DNA of 64,000 nt from assembly GCA_021521415.1 (NCBI GenBank), contig JAIQDT010000230.1, positions 1,343,501 through 1,407,500 on the forward strand, written 5' to 3'. This document shows, piece after piece, positions 10,579 to 22,484 of the stretch. The notes beneath the pieces are model-generated. The model was given only the letters and a program-made list of their open reading frames with translations, did not search any database and was not told the DNA's origin. The DNA comes from Bidens hawaiensis. Taxonomy: Eukaryota > Streptophyta > Magnoliopsida > Asterales > Asteraceae. The stretch's first letter is position 1. Every line of letters starts with the position of its first letter. The position numbers and the translations under genes are program-made.

Positions 10579-13050
10579 TTATAGTACAACATTATAGTAC
10601 AATGAAGATAACCGGTTGTCAAACTTAGAGACGACTTTATGCACAGATAATCCACAGTAACGCTTCCCGATCCTAGCAATGCACATGTCGATTATTTTCT
10701 TGAACATGTTGTCTCCTTTGATTAATGGTTGCTCAACAAACTCCCTCAATGCCATCCACTGCATATGCAACCGTTCAAATGTCAAATATCGAGCCATGAT
10801 ATATAAAAAGATGACAAGATATTTAGCCTTTTTTTTACCTTGGCTGCTTGAACTTCAAGATCATCAATCTTGATCTCACTTGAAACTGGTCTCAGCATGC
10901 ATATGAAGAACAAATCGGATTTTTCGAAAGCCACATTATGCGCGTGCCTGAAAGCTATAACTTCCAAAAACTCGGTATCAATCTGAAAAATGAAATGAAG
11001 CAAAAAAAACCTTAGATTTCAGTTGAGAAACTAAAAAAAGTTACCATTTTTATTTTTATTTTTATGGATTCTTACCCCTGTTTCCTCTTTCACTTCTCTC
11101 ACAGCTCCACTAAATATCTCCTCTGACTAGTCAACATCGAAAGGAAAACAAATCAAAAAAGGCCATAGTTATACAAACACCACTGATGTGCTATCCAGAT
11201 AACAATGACGTGTCATATGGTATAGCTATGCTACACGGGACGTATGGTATGAGGGAAACTGATGGTCATACTTGTCCGTATGATAAGGCGATAAAGGTCA
11301 TACGGATCATAAGAGGGCCAAATCATATGGTCCGTATGATTTTTTTGACTAACAAAGAAATGACTTATGTGAGCACAAACAAAAGCCATACATGCCATAT
11401 GATCTTTTTCGTTTTATTACAGTCCAGATGACATCATATGGCCTTTATGATAGAGCAAAAAAGTCATACGAACCATATGATGTGACAAGCAAGCTAGCAT
11501 ACACTTTTAAGATAAATTGTAACAATGCAAACCTCAAGAATGAATCCTGTTGGTAATTTCCAAAGCCCATCAAACTCCGGTGCACAATGTTTCTCTTGAA
11601 CTACAAGAACCTGCATAAAACAACTTCTTCCTAAACATGTGCAAATTCATAACTAACATGTCAAATTACATTAATGAAACATGTGACATGCATACCTCAT
11701 TCTTGTCATTCATCACGAACCCCCCGACTCCAACTTGATGAGAAGCATTAGCAGGTAACATACACGGTTCATCAGGAATCCAATATGTCATCATAACGTA
11801 TCCTCTTTCCGCGTGATGGTACTGAAATCCTTCCTATAATATAAAAAGCCAGAATCTTTAATTATTTCACTTTAATCTTGCATATTTTTTTTAAATCATC
11901 AAGATGAGTAACATACCCTTACTGCTATAGGTACAAGATCACATTTTTCTACAGGCAACTTTAGCCAAATTCCCTTTTTACCCTGCAATTATGATAAACA
12001 AACACATTGTAATTGTCAATGACACAAGGGTATATTTTGGGAATATGTTTATATCATATTATGAATTTTGTTTTACCTTTTTCCTCCAAAGTGAAATAGA
12101 TGATCGAATGATAGAGGCGAAAACATTAACATCGGACGGTAGTTTCTCCGGATTCACAACAATGCCACCATACTCATCATCAAATGCATCAAGAACTCGA
12201 TTTTGCCTAAACATAATACTGTCACCGAGGCTTGCGCTTGAGTCATCATATCGATATGTATACGTCTCCACAGCATATGGTTCTTTCCCAACCAAACCAA
12301 TAGCATCTTGTGAAGTATCTTTACAACAAGCAGCCTCATGTGAATTACCTTTAAAACAAGGGAAGTGTTTCAATAAAAGGAGTGTGCATATAACCGAAAA
12401 AACCGAAACAAAGCAATATTTATTTTCTAATTTTTTGAAAAAACCAATATTTTCAGTACTGTATACTTATAACCGAAATAACCGAACCGAAGCATATAAT
12501 CAATGCCCAATACAATTTTCCAGCATTAAAACAGCTTTAGTTCATAACCTTCCATAAATCTTGAAAAAGTAATCATCTTGATCAATATTTTTATTCAAAG
12601 ACTGCTAATTCTTGTAAAAAGAAAGAGAAAATGTATCAATGCATAAAACCAAATTAACCGGACCAAAGCAATTCTTTTTTTATTTTTTGAAAAACCGATA
12701 TTTGCAGTTCGGGTGCGGTTAACCATATATTTATAACCGAAATAACCGAACTGAAGTGTATAAGCAATGCCCAATGCAACTTTCCATCTTAAAAACAGCT
12801 GTAGTTTATAACCATCCATAAATCTTGAAAAAGAAATGCAAAAAGTAACCAACTTGATCAACATTTTTATTCAAAGACTGTTAATTATTATAAAAAAACA
12901 GAGCAAAATAATACCTTTATAAGAGCAGAGTAATGGTGAGACCTTAAGAGAGCCAGCCTTCAAATTAAAAGTGGATAAAGACAACATTCCCTTTGGACCA
13001 ATCAAATTTGACACAAAAACTGATTTCATATCAAATACTTTCAAATCCAT
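10579..13050 (-). CDS. NUDT8: Nudix hydrolase 8-like protein
   Basis: Eight exons: 13050-12915, 12348-12077, 11982-11917, 11833-11696, 11610-11533, 11126-11076, 10982-10839 and 10758-10579 (1065 nt, 354 residues), all GT-AG. The Nudix box G-x5-E-x7-REUxEExGU spans residues 226-248 (GFILESEE, then REVKEETGI) and would bind a metal-pyrophosphate substrate. RVLDAFDDEYGG, LPANASHQVGVGGF, AFRHAHNVAFEKSDLFFICM and KWMALREFVEQP match the plant NUDT8 group. The first 45 residues are basic, hydroxylated and low in acidic residues, suggesting an organelle transit peptide. Introns contain a local duplication and a CATATG-rich insertion. Substrate is not established by sequence. Confidence 0.9.
11165..11500. 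mobile_element. CATATGG/CGTATG-repeat insertion in a NUDT8 intron
   Basis: The intron between exons 5 and 6 holds about ten short inverted and direct motifs of the type TCATATGG, CCGTATGA and CATACGG in ~300 bp. Dense subterminal motifs of this kind are typical of CACTA or other TIR elements, but no clear ends or target duplication were found. Confidence 0.3.
12405..12895. repeat. Diverged ~260-bp tandem duplication in NUDT8 intron 1
   Basis: About 12405-12645 and 12668-12895 share long stretches, including ATAACCGAAATAACCGAAC and CCATAAATCTTGAAAAAG, with many small differences. Confidence 0.75.
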
Positions 13051-13198
13051 TGCTTAAATCTAAACCACAAAATGACCCCCCAAATCTTATTAATACCCAC
13101 AGATATATCAGTAATCACTTATTAAATTATATAATCTTAACAAGTCAACTATGGGAATCTTGATTATAACAAGGGGGATTCTTGGAGATTATCAATGG

Positions 13199-13677
13199 TG
13201 AAAAAAACTAAACTTTATGCTAAAAAACCATGTGGGTGTTAATCTTTTAGTGATGAAACATGGATTAAATGTATAAAAATAAGATCTTTTGAAAAAAAAA
13301 CTAAACTTTATGCTAAAAAACCAAGTGGGTGTTAATCTTTTAGTGATGAAACATGGATTAAGTGTATAAAAATAAAAATAAGATCTTTTGAAAAAAACTA
13401 AACTTTAAGCTAAAAAGACCAGGTGGGTGTTAATCTTTAGTGATGAAACATGGATTAAATGTATAAAAATAATATCTTTTTTTTATGGGTTGAAAAAAAA
13501 CTAAACTTTAAGCTAAAAGACCAACTGGGTGTTAATCTTTTAGTGATTAAAAATGGATTTAAGAGTATAAAAATAAGATCTTTTGAAAAAAAAACTAAAC
13601 TTTATGCTAAAAAACCAAGTGGGTGTTAATCTTTAGTGATGAAACATGGATTAAGTGTATAAAAATAAGATCTTTTT
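13199..13677. repeat. Five tandem ~90-105-bp units upstream of NUDT8
   Basis: Each unit runs from GAAAAAAACTAAACTTTA through GGGTGTTAATCTTTAGTGA to GTATAAAAATAAGATC. Unit starts are near 13199, 13291, 13392, 13490 and 13585. The array begins ~150 bp upstream of the NUDT8 start codon, so it covers likely promoter or 5'UTR. From 13680 to 14340 I see no gene. Confidence 0.9.
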
Positions 13678-14347
13678 TTGTGGGTCAATAAGGAGAAAGT
13701 GCAGCAGGTTAGCAAGGATCAAGATTGATATGAAGATGATTAGATGAAATCAAGAAATTGTGTGGTGGAGGGAAATATGTTGAATGGTTGTGTGTTGGCT
13801 TTTAAAACATAGCTTGTGGAGATATAATCCTTTTATATTACACATATACAATACATTAGACTATTAAAGATATTATTTTTTGTTCAATATATGTGTCACG
13901 CTCAATGAGTGAAAGCGTGTCTGCATACAAAACACATGGCTAATTTTCTAGATCGACCAATCAATCAATCATACCCAGTAAAGTCCTACAAATAGCATGT
14001 AAGTTTTTTCTAGATAATAAACAAATATATGTATGATGTACATGTAGGTTTTTTATTTTAATATGTAAATATATCACGTTTTTTCGACCGGCTTCTGAGT
14101 TTTTAAGTGTACTTAAAGAAAACATGTATACATGTTGCATTTGAAAAAACAAAGTAAAAGGTAAGAAAACTGAGTTTCCATGGTCATATTTACCTAACAT
14201 GACAAGCTCAAATAGTCGAACCAAACATTAAGATGTTGAGTTGACAGTGACCATGGTCGAAAAAGTTTTTAGCTTCACTACTAAGAGGATGGACGTTTTT
14301 GTGTAAAAGCATCTAATTACGGGTTAACGATTGAAGGAAGGAAAGAT

Positions 14348-15073
14348 GAGAGGGGGTCTTTTTAGCTAGTTTTGATCGCCATGAAAAAGGCTTATGCAAC
14401 CATGTTACTTAGACGTACTATTTTGTAGCTATTACTACTAGGCGAAGAGAAGGACATAATTGTCCAATGCAAGAAAAGAGAAAGAAAGAAATATAATGAG
14501 GTAAGTGGTTTGTTACATATTTGACATATATCGCATTTAAAACAAATTCTGCATGTGTTAACGTGATTCATTTAAATTGTTGCATTTGAAAATGAGAGGG
14601 GGTTTTTTTAGCTAGTTTTGATCGCCATGAAAAAGGCTTATGCAACCATGTTACTTAGACGTACTATTTTGTAGCTATTACTACTAGGCGAAGAGAAGGA
14701 CATAATTGTCCAATGCAAGAAAAGAGAAAGAAAGAAATATAATGAGGTAAGTGGTTTGTTACATATTTGCCATATATCGCATTTAAAACAAATTCTGCAT
14801 GTGTTAACGTGATTCATTTAAATTGTTGCATTTGAAAATGAGAAGGGGTTTTTTTAGCTAGTTTTGATCGCCATGAAAAAGGCTTATGCAACCATGTTAC
14901 TTAGACGTACTATTTTGTAGCTATTACTACTAGGCGAAGAGAAGGACATAATTGTCCAATGCAAGAAAAGAGAAAGAAAGAAATATAATGAGGTAAGTGG
15001 TTTGTTACATATTTGCCATATATCGCATTTAAAACAAATTCTGCATGTGTTAACATGATTCATTTAAATTGTT
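14348..15073. repeat. Three tandem copies of a 246-bp unit
   Basis: Units start at 14348, 14594 and 14840; the last is ~12 bases short. They are almost identical (single-base differences such as GGGGGTC / GGGGGTT / GGGGTT), so the amplification is recent. No reading frame runs through them. Confidence 0.95.
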
Positions 15074-17300
15074 TTTGAAGAATAGTTTATTAAATAAAAT
15101 TTTGTAACTTACATGTATAAATGAGTAAAAGACAAGTTATTCTAGAATAATTATTGTAAATCATAATAAAGAAATAAAAAACATTCACGTGTTTATATTC
15201 CATCTTGAAAGTTTATTGTGTATTGTTAATATAATAATAGATACATTTCTGACAAGTTGTAAATATATAAAGTTTGCCTTTTAAAAAATGTGTTATGGTA
15301 CCAACTTTTATATTTTTTTAACTCTTAAATCCTACAAAGATGAGGATAAGGTATTTACATGGCAAACGTTATTTATATGCTAGGTTGTCCTTGTTATAAA
15401 ATAGTTATATTGTTAGGTACAATTGATTGATTATATAATGTTAAGGGTATTTTTTACGAAGATATCAAATGTGGGAGTGGAGCCCCTCCACATCAGCATT
15501 AAGGGCCTGAACAACGTTAGACCGTGTTGCGGTTAGGATTTGGGGCGCCATCCATGTCCACCTGACAACACAAGCTAGATGATGTGAGCCGGGGCGTTAC
15601 ACATTACACCCAAATTAATTGGCGCGCAACCCCCACCCCACCATAGTCAATCTACTAATGCTCAACATCATAATCATTATAATTTTTGAATGTTTTTTAT
15701 TGGTTCAACCATCACCATGATTAATATCTTATTAATTAACCACCCTTCACTACACGTTTAATAGGTTAGCTAGTTAATGCTTCGTTACCTACGTTGTAGT
15801 GACGTGACATCACTTTTGATTAACTAGCCATCATCCACAACATATAGTCTTATAGAAGATGTTATGAGACGTGAAAAGTTGGAGTTGGTCGTGGGCATGA
15901 CATGTATTTGATTTCTTTTTCTTTTTTTAATCATAGCCAACAATTTATCTTTACCTCATCACATGTCAAAATTCACCACACCACAATATATTTTATTTAA
16001 TGTGAAATGCGAAATCACTATGGCCTATGTGACACTTTTTTTTCCACATATCCTCTTACCACAATGGTTGGTCTAAGGACGAAGGTAATGAAAAATTCGC
16101 AAACAACAGTTGGTGATTCCTTTGGCCTAGTTTTTGTCACTTATGTGTGTCTTGTGCTGCAAATTTGCAAGTCGCGTAATAGCAAAATTTACAAGTCATG
16201 TAATAAACGAAGGATAGCTAAATGGGGAAGGAAAAAAGGAGAAGGTAAGTGCTGAAACATATTAGTGTGTGTGTGTGTGTGACATACACGCTTTATAATC
16301 ATCAGCATATCCTGGGAAGGTACATACATACACACACGCACGCATGCATACACACACACCCATAACCAAACAAACACACACACACACACATATTAAAATC
16401 GCTCAAGACAGGGAGATGGGTAGATGAACACACACGCTTCATAATCATCCGCATATTCTCTCATATCTCGTTCCACCCTCCTATGTATCAATCATGGTTT
16501 TTGTTAGGATCATTGAAGGCTTTATATTTGGACTCAAACTTTTTGATCAGCAACATGGAGCAATGTATGCCAATTTCATGGGTCTATTTTGTTTCTTGTT
16601 AACTAAGTTTCCTAAGTTAGATACATCTCCATTTAAACCTTCCATATAATTGTAATTCTCTGCTTGAACTAATAAAAAAAGGAAACAATAGTCGCAATCA
16701 TGAACATAGGTTACCTTGACCAAACCATGTTAATCTCTTATGTTCATCATTGAGTGTTGGTTTTCAGCTACATTTTTTTTCATTCCAGTTGCATTTTCAT
16801 TCATTTTGATGGGCCTTTGACTGGGCTACAAGTTGGCCCATAAGTGTTAGCAACTGGGCTAACCCCTTCATAACATATAATTTCCAGTTTTCCAAAAATC
16901 AATAACACTCGGGCTCTTAGCTCACTCGATAATAGCTCAAAAAAATTAGCTAAAAAACCTTATTTAAAACAATCTAAACTGAGTTGACTCATATTTGTAA
17001 CCGAGTCAAAATCGACCACAGCTAGGCTCGAGACATGGCTCGATCTTAAGCCCGTTTAACTTCAAAATCAAGCTCAAACCTAACTAAGCTGTCTCATTTA
17101 ATTTCGAGCTCGAGTTTAAAACCACCTGGACTCAACTCGAGCTCACCAAATTATGTCAAATTTTAAAATGAAATCATCTGACCGTGAAAGCTCAGACAGA
17201 GGGATTGAAGAAGCAGCAGTATAGTATAATAATATTGCATAAAGTTTGTATCTTGAAGTTAAATCAGCCTTAAATCAAGATTCTTGAAGTGGGTTTCTTT
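15074..17300. other. Intergenic DNA without a recognisable gene
   Basis: AT-rich sequence with (TG)n at ~16262-16281 and (CA)n runs at ~16330-16391. The two dinucleotide tracts are bordered by similar segments (CACGCTTTATAATCATCAGC and CACGCTTCATAATCATCCGC). GAGCTCGAG-type repeats at ~16910-17150 recall the ones at 8.4-8.8 kb. No open frame here resembles a known protein. Confidence 0.6.
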
Positions 17301-17315
17301 ATAATTATAAAAAAT

Positions 17316-17460
17316 ATGGAAAGTAATAGCAGCAGCAGCAGCAGCAGTATAATGTCAAAAGGTATTCAGAATCCGTTTACTTTGAAAGTGGGTCAAGTAT
17401 TTACCGGATTTGGCGTGGGTTGTGGTCTTGGTATCGGTGTTGGCAGGCCTTTAAATCTTG
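17316..17460 (+). pseudogene. First exon of a cadmium-induced AS8-like gene, rest missing
   Basis: The ATG at 17316 begins MESNSSSS, with the polySer encoded by an AGC microsatellite. It continues to NPFTLKVGQVFTGFGVGCG and GIGVGRPLNLG, ending at a GTAACC donor after 17460. This matches the N-terminus of a small plant protein family known as cadmium-induced protein AS8-like, rich in glycine after this point. The next expected exon (Pro/Met- then Gly-rich) was not found downstream on the plus strand before unrelated genes begin, so I read this as a truncated copy. A very long intron is the alternative. Function of the family is unclear. Confidence 0.6.
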
Positions 17461-18029
17461 GTAACCAACTCTTACTATTTATTATTATTATTATTATTTG
17501 TTTGAAGAAGAAGAAGATGAAATTTGGGGGTGTTTTTAAACCTAAAGAACAGAAATCCCATGATGCATGTATGTTGTTTTTTAATTCATCTTATTATGCA
17601 TTTTTACTAATAATTTGGGTTTGTTTTGTTATTTGATTTTGATTGTAAAATGTAGCTATGCTCCTTGAGGTTATAGATTTCATAGTATTAATGAGATATA
17701 GGTGAAATGTTAGTGATTTTGATTAAACTTATTTCTAGGATTGCATTATTTTTCGATCGGTTGTGTTAAGAGATAATGTGCAGAGGATGAATGACAATAA
17801 TACTTAAAAACATTAAATTTTCATTTTTAGCAGCTGCAAATGCATATGCACTAATATTATCATCTTGTCTAAATAGATAGGTGACTTGACTTGCCTTCTA
17901 GTTCACTATCTGTCTGATAACTGGTAGGTGAATTCATTATCCGAATTGGACTCGAATAACCCAAAATTCAAACCGAACGCAATTCAAATTTCGGTTTATC
18001 TGTCTAATAACTTGTAGGGGTGCTTTCAT

Positions 18030-18215
18030 TTAGGTATATCGAACCGAACCAATTGGTGTCATGGGCATTGGTGGTGGAGTCATGGTCATTGGTGGCGTTG
18101 TTACCGGTGATGGTGCCATGGGCATCATCATTGGTGACATTGATGGAGCTTGAGCCGCGGAAAAGGTAACCATGTATGTGAAAGATAAGAGGAGGATGTG
18201 ACTTGAGACAGCCAT
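18030..18215 (-). CDS. Short secreted AGP-like peptide, probably C-terminally truncated
   Basis: A 61-residue frame from ATG at 18215. Residues 1-21 look like a signal peptide (hydrophobic SHILLLSFTYMVTF, then SAAQA). The rest is Pro/Met/Ser/Thr-rich with PMTMTPPPMPMTP, as in arabinogalactan-protein peptides that are secreted and O-glycosylated. The last residues (IGSVRYT) come from an unrelated AACCGAACC-type repeat at 18030-18050, and no GPI-type hydrophobic tail is present. The original 3' end has therefore probably been lost by insertion or deletion. Confidence 0.55.
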   Translation of the reverse strand: MAVSSHILLLSFTYMVTFSAAQAPSMSPMMMPMAPSPVTTPPMTMTPPPMPMTPIGSVRYT

Positions 18216-18873
18216 ATTGAATTTAGTAGTGAGGGAGGAAAAATGGTTTAAGCCAGATATATATAGAGCAAGGTAGCTAGTTGTATACGTATACGCGTAT
18301 ATACGTATGTGTATGTATGAATGCCTGGAGAATATAATGATATTAAAGTTGCATGAATCTATGCTTTTAAATGTGAGGATAGCAATGCACAAAGTCATGG
18401 GGTAAATGACCCCTTTCATGTTTGGAGATAAGAGTCCCAAACCTCTCCAAAACCATATATTTTTATATTTTGTTCTTTTTGGTATTAGTTATCAAAAACT
18501 GCAAATTATCACTACACCAAATCTAACTATAAAAACAAAATTAAAATATCATCATCACTTATGTTTTTACCAAATTTTTCATGTCTTTCAAAGATTCTTT
18601 TTCTTAATAATTGAAATCTAAGTTTGAATATCTTGACAATTATATGAACATTGTACACAGACGAGGTTGTTAAAGTAATGATAAATACTACATAGTTGAG
18701 TTTTTGACTAGACATTTCGTTCATTATATAAAGGTTTTGAACTTTGTAGCATAAAGCTAAAAGTAACTTTATTTATAAAAGTAAAAATGACTAGATGATG
18801 AAACTTTACTTTCAAATGGGCTCACTTTATAAAGAGAAATGAAGTTAACATGGAAGTTAGATTATACGTGTCA

Positions 18874-19105
18874 AATACGCGTAAAATGAACATTTTATAA
18901 ATGGCAGTATGGCACACGCATGGAATATTTATACACGAATCAAAGTCGCATACCATGTCCTGTGAATATAATACACATTGATCATCAATGTGTATTATCA
19001 ATGTGTATTATATTCACAGGACATGCTATGCGACTTTGATTCGTGTATAAATATTCCATGCGTGTGCCATACTGCCATTTATAAAATGTTCATTTTACGC
19101 GTATT
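18874..19105. repeat. Near-perfect inverted repeat, 109-bp arms with a 14-bp loop
   Basis: The left arm 18874-18982 and right arm 18997-19105 are reverse complements with a single mismatch (GCATACC against GCATAGC). The spacer 18983-18996 itself copies part of the arm (CATCAATGTGTATT). A transcript from either strand would fold into a hairpin of about 109 bp. No coding frame or transposase is present. Confidence 0.95.
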
Positions 19106-19189
19106 AAAACGACGGACTTTGTTTTTTATGTTTTAGTTGTTATGTTTAGTATCGTTTATGTTTTAATAATGTTTGTAATAGTTAGTTTT

Positions 19190-19715
19190 TAAATATAGGA
19201 AACAAGTTATATATAGGTTTGTAATAGTTAGTTTTTAATGGAAACAAGTTATATATAGGTTTGGGCATCAAAAACCGGTGCCAACGGCTATATTACCGTT
19301 GGAACCGGTTCCAACGGATCTATTGTCTCAAAAACCGGTTCCAACGGCTATATTACCGTTGGAACCGGTTCCAACGGCTAATTGGTGTCTAAAAAACCGG
19401 TTCCAACGGCTATATTACCGTTGGAACCGGTTCCAACGGCTAGTTTGACTTTTGTTTGACCCTTCAAAAAAAACCCGTCGGAACCGGTTTTTCCGGGTAC
19501 GAACCGAACTGGTTCCAATTAAGAACCGGGTAGGAACCGGGTTGGAACTGGTACTGACATACAAATAGGAGAACCGGGTACGATTTTCGGGTACAAAAAT
19601 ACCCAAACCGGGTATTGTTCCAACCGGGTTGGAACTGGAACCGGTTCCGGTTCGGTTCCACCAGCTAGGTTCCGGAACCGGTTTTTTTGTGCACGTCTAC
19701 ATTGATGGCTTGCAA
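19190..19715. mobile_element. hAT-like end with ACCGGTTCC subterminal repeats
   Basis: About 19265-19445 contains three ~60-bp units, each holding AACCGGTTCC and the palindrome CCAACGGCTATATTACCGTTGG. GGAACCGG motifs continue to 19685, ending in GTGCACGTCTACA. Its complement TGTAGACGTGCAC resembles the terminus seen at 6475. A direct duplication (AATAGTTAGTTTTTAA, CAAGTTATATATAGGTTTG) lies at 19190-19262. No transposase is seen. From 19716 to 20330 there is only AT-rich sequence. Confidence 0.45.
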
Positions 19716-20333
19716 GCCAGAGAACAGATTCGGAGTTTGTTGTAATGGACACTTTGCAGGTAATATATGATATTATCGGAAATAAAATATTGTTAGAGAG
19801 AGAAATAAAATAGTTATATAACTATACCAACAGAAAATTAGTTTCATAATGAATTAACTGTTATAAAATGCAAGTAAATATAGAAAAATAAGAACTCGTT
19901 TAAACTGACTTTAGTGTTAGGTATATTGCTAAAACATTTTTAATCTCAATATAACCGGTCAAACGTTTGATAACATAACTACTTGATAATATACTAAAGT
20001 GCGTGTACATAAGGTGACATAAATTGTGTGCGCCCGGTTGTGACATAAAGGTATGTTCAAGACATTGTTGCATCTAAAATAACATAAATTCCAAATCATA
20101 CAAAAATAACATCACACGCACACGCAAGCTATCGGTTCAAGATTAAGCTTAAATCCCAACCAACATTGTGCTCAATACATGTCCAACACTCAAAACATTT
20201 AACAATACCAAAAAGTGCCTAAACAACAAAAATTTAATCATAACAAGCACATTCGTCACCTTAACAGGTGATAAAATTTAAAGATAATCGTATAAAACAT
20301 GACATGGATTCAAGAAGTACCATTGAAGATAAC

Positions 20334-22035
20334 TTAGTTTCTAAATCCTCTGCTGTTTCTTCTTCCTCTCGCCTTCTCAAACTTCCTTCCCTTGGACCGC
20401 AGGTACGGTTTGGTGTGACTGTGTGGAACACCTGGCGCTTTTCCAAAGTGCTTAACTGCTTCACGAGAGTTCTTAGGACCTCTTAGCAGAACCTGCAATT
20501 ACCGGTGTTTAAGAATTAAAAACCATCAAATGTTTTCATGTGTCAAAGCATTCAAAATAGCAAGCAGTTGCAGCATACCGTGTTCTGTCCAAGTGGAGCT
20601 TTGAGAGCCAGCTGGTCAAAGGTCAAGCATTCACCGCCAGCTTTCTCAATCCTTGCCCTGGCGGTTTCTGTAAACCGGAGAGCAGTAACCTTCATGCAGG
20701 GGATCTCATGAACCCTAACATCATCTGTAACTGTACCCACAACCACAGCAATCTTGTCTTCCTGTTTATAGAAACCAATGGTTACAATTCAATGCAGCAA
20801 ATCAAATAACAATAACACACCAAGACCAAATGGCAAGAAAAACAAGCAAGCATTCATAAGGATGGAAGAAAATCAATATAAAAATAACAATTTCACAATT
20901 TAATGAATTTATAACGCTAAATCATATAAACTAATATAAAACATGGAACACATATATATTGTGAATAGTGATTTTGGAGCATATATAAAACAACAAAGCA
21001 ACGATATCACATAAATACATGTCACAATAAAACACAAGAATCCATGTATAGCGATAAAAATTGATAAATTATAGAGGAATTTCACACTTTGAAATGCTAA
21101 AAATATAAATTAAGGAAAATTTTAGAATGAGTATATCTACAAATAAAACTTGAAAATAGGGTTTTGGAGCACATACAACAATTCACATTTTTAAAGTAAA
21201 TATATCAAGTAATATGAAATTTGAAACAAATACAAAATAAGCATCCATAAATATGGATACAACATGTTACATTTCCACACCTTATATGCTGAAACATATG
21301 AACTAATGTGAAGTTCAGAGCGAACAAAAAAAATAAAATTAATACATTAAAAACAAGTCACAACTAAAGCAAACAGGCATCCGTAAACACTAATCAACAA
21401 AATATATATAACACTTCCGTACTATATAAAGCTAAAACATACGAAATGATGTGAAAATGGAGCAAATGTATAATAACAATAACACATTAACAGCTTATTA
21501 TCTGTTATTACAAGAAAGACAAACAAGCGTCCATATCGATTGACAAAAATCAATATAATATAGTACAATTTAAGTTTATAAAGCTAAAACATATGAACTA
21601 ATGTGTAATTTAAAGCAAATATATCTACACAAAACACCTAAATAATACTGATTTTGGCAATTAAACCAGTAAACACCTATCAATGCAACGATCAATCTAA
21701 CACGTATATAATCGAATGAAAACTAATCATACCTTGCCAGATATGTAACGTATCAACCGAGACAAAGAAATCGGAGGCTTATTAACTTTGCTCATAAACA
21801 GCCTCTTCAAAATCACCGCATTGAAGTTGCTTCCAGTTCTCCTAACTAAAAACCGATATAGCTAACCAAAACAAAAACAAACTGTTAGCTACCGGTACTT
21901 ACAAAATGTATGTATGTATGTATGTATGTATGTATGTATGTATGTATGTTAATAATAATACCAATACCTTGACGAGAAGCTTGAGGTAAACATCATCAGA
22001 TCTAGGGGCAGTGCACCTGCAACCAGATCTATACC
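20334..22035 (-). pseudogene. RPL18: 60S ribosomal protein L18 gene with a damaged first exon
   Basis: Exons: 22035-21968, 21861-21733, 20761-20579 and 20492-20334. The last three encode intact L18 sequence: [20 protein letters not shown], then [20 protein letters not shown], then [20 protein letters not shown], ending RGFRN. Exon 1 begins GIDLVAG, but the basic stretch expected next is absent. The exon is 68 nt where an intact one would be 90, and the remaining TAPRSDDVYLKLLVK part is out of frame. No ATG exon was found between this exon and the promoter motifs. Introns are retained, so it is not a processed copy. It is most likely a recently damaged gene; an assembly error is the alternative. 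Confidence 0.75.
21906..21949. repeat. (TATG)n microsatellite in RPL18 intron 1
   Basis: Ten or eleven ATGT units between exons 1 and 2. Confidence 0.95.
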
Positions 22036-22149
22036 CTACACAGGATGATCAACAATAACAACAGAATCAGTTAGCTGTAACAATAAGTTGTTACAAAAAG
22101 AAAGAAATGGTATGTATGTATATATGTTTTAATGTTGATTGTCAGATGT

Positions 22150-22245
22150 GGGCTGGGTTTTGGGTTGTAAACAGGCCCATTTTTGAATATTGGGGATCGA
22201 GTATGTTGTAAGGCCTGCAAGTTTTTCTTATCCAATGGGCCATTA
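22150..22245 (-). promoter_or_regulatory. Site-II-like motifs of the RPL18 promoter
   Basis: GGCCCA at ~22174-22179 and TGGGCC at ~22236-22241 lie upstream of the RPL18 exons. Pairs of TGGGCC/T (site II) elements are a usual feature of plant ribosomal-protein promoters. Placement is inferred. Confidence 0.4.
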
Positions 22246-22484
22246 GTTTTGGTGGTTAACGGTTATACATTTCAAGTCTTTTTTTTTTCTTATTCTTTTT
22301 TTATGTATATGAAAGAGTTGATTGCAATTTGCACCCCTTTGATCAGCACGGTTTTGCTGGATGTGATCCTTGTCTTTGATTTTTGGCATCCGACACCTTG
22401 ACATATGCGGGGTGTGGCAAATTGAACAACGTCGTCAGACAACCGTTTGAAATTTGATGAAATAATTATTATAACACCTCCTTC

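Noticed and set aside
11186..11431. 81-residue frame in the NUDT8 intron
   Set aside because: Made of the CATATGG/CGTATG motif cluster; no protein-like features.
12059..12373. NUDT8 start inside exon 2 at 12373
   Set aside because: The codon there is TTG, and a better first exon with ATG at 13050, a transit-peptide-like sequence and matching splice phase exists.
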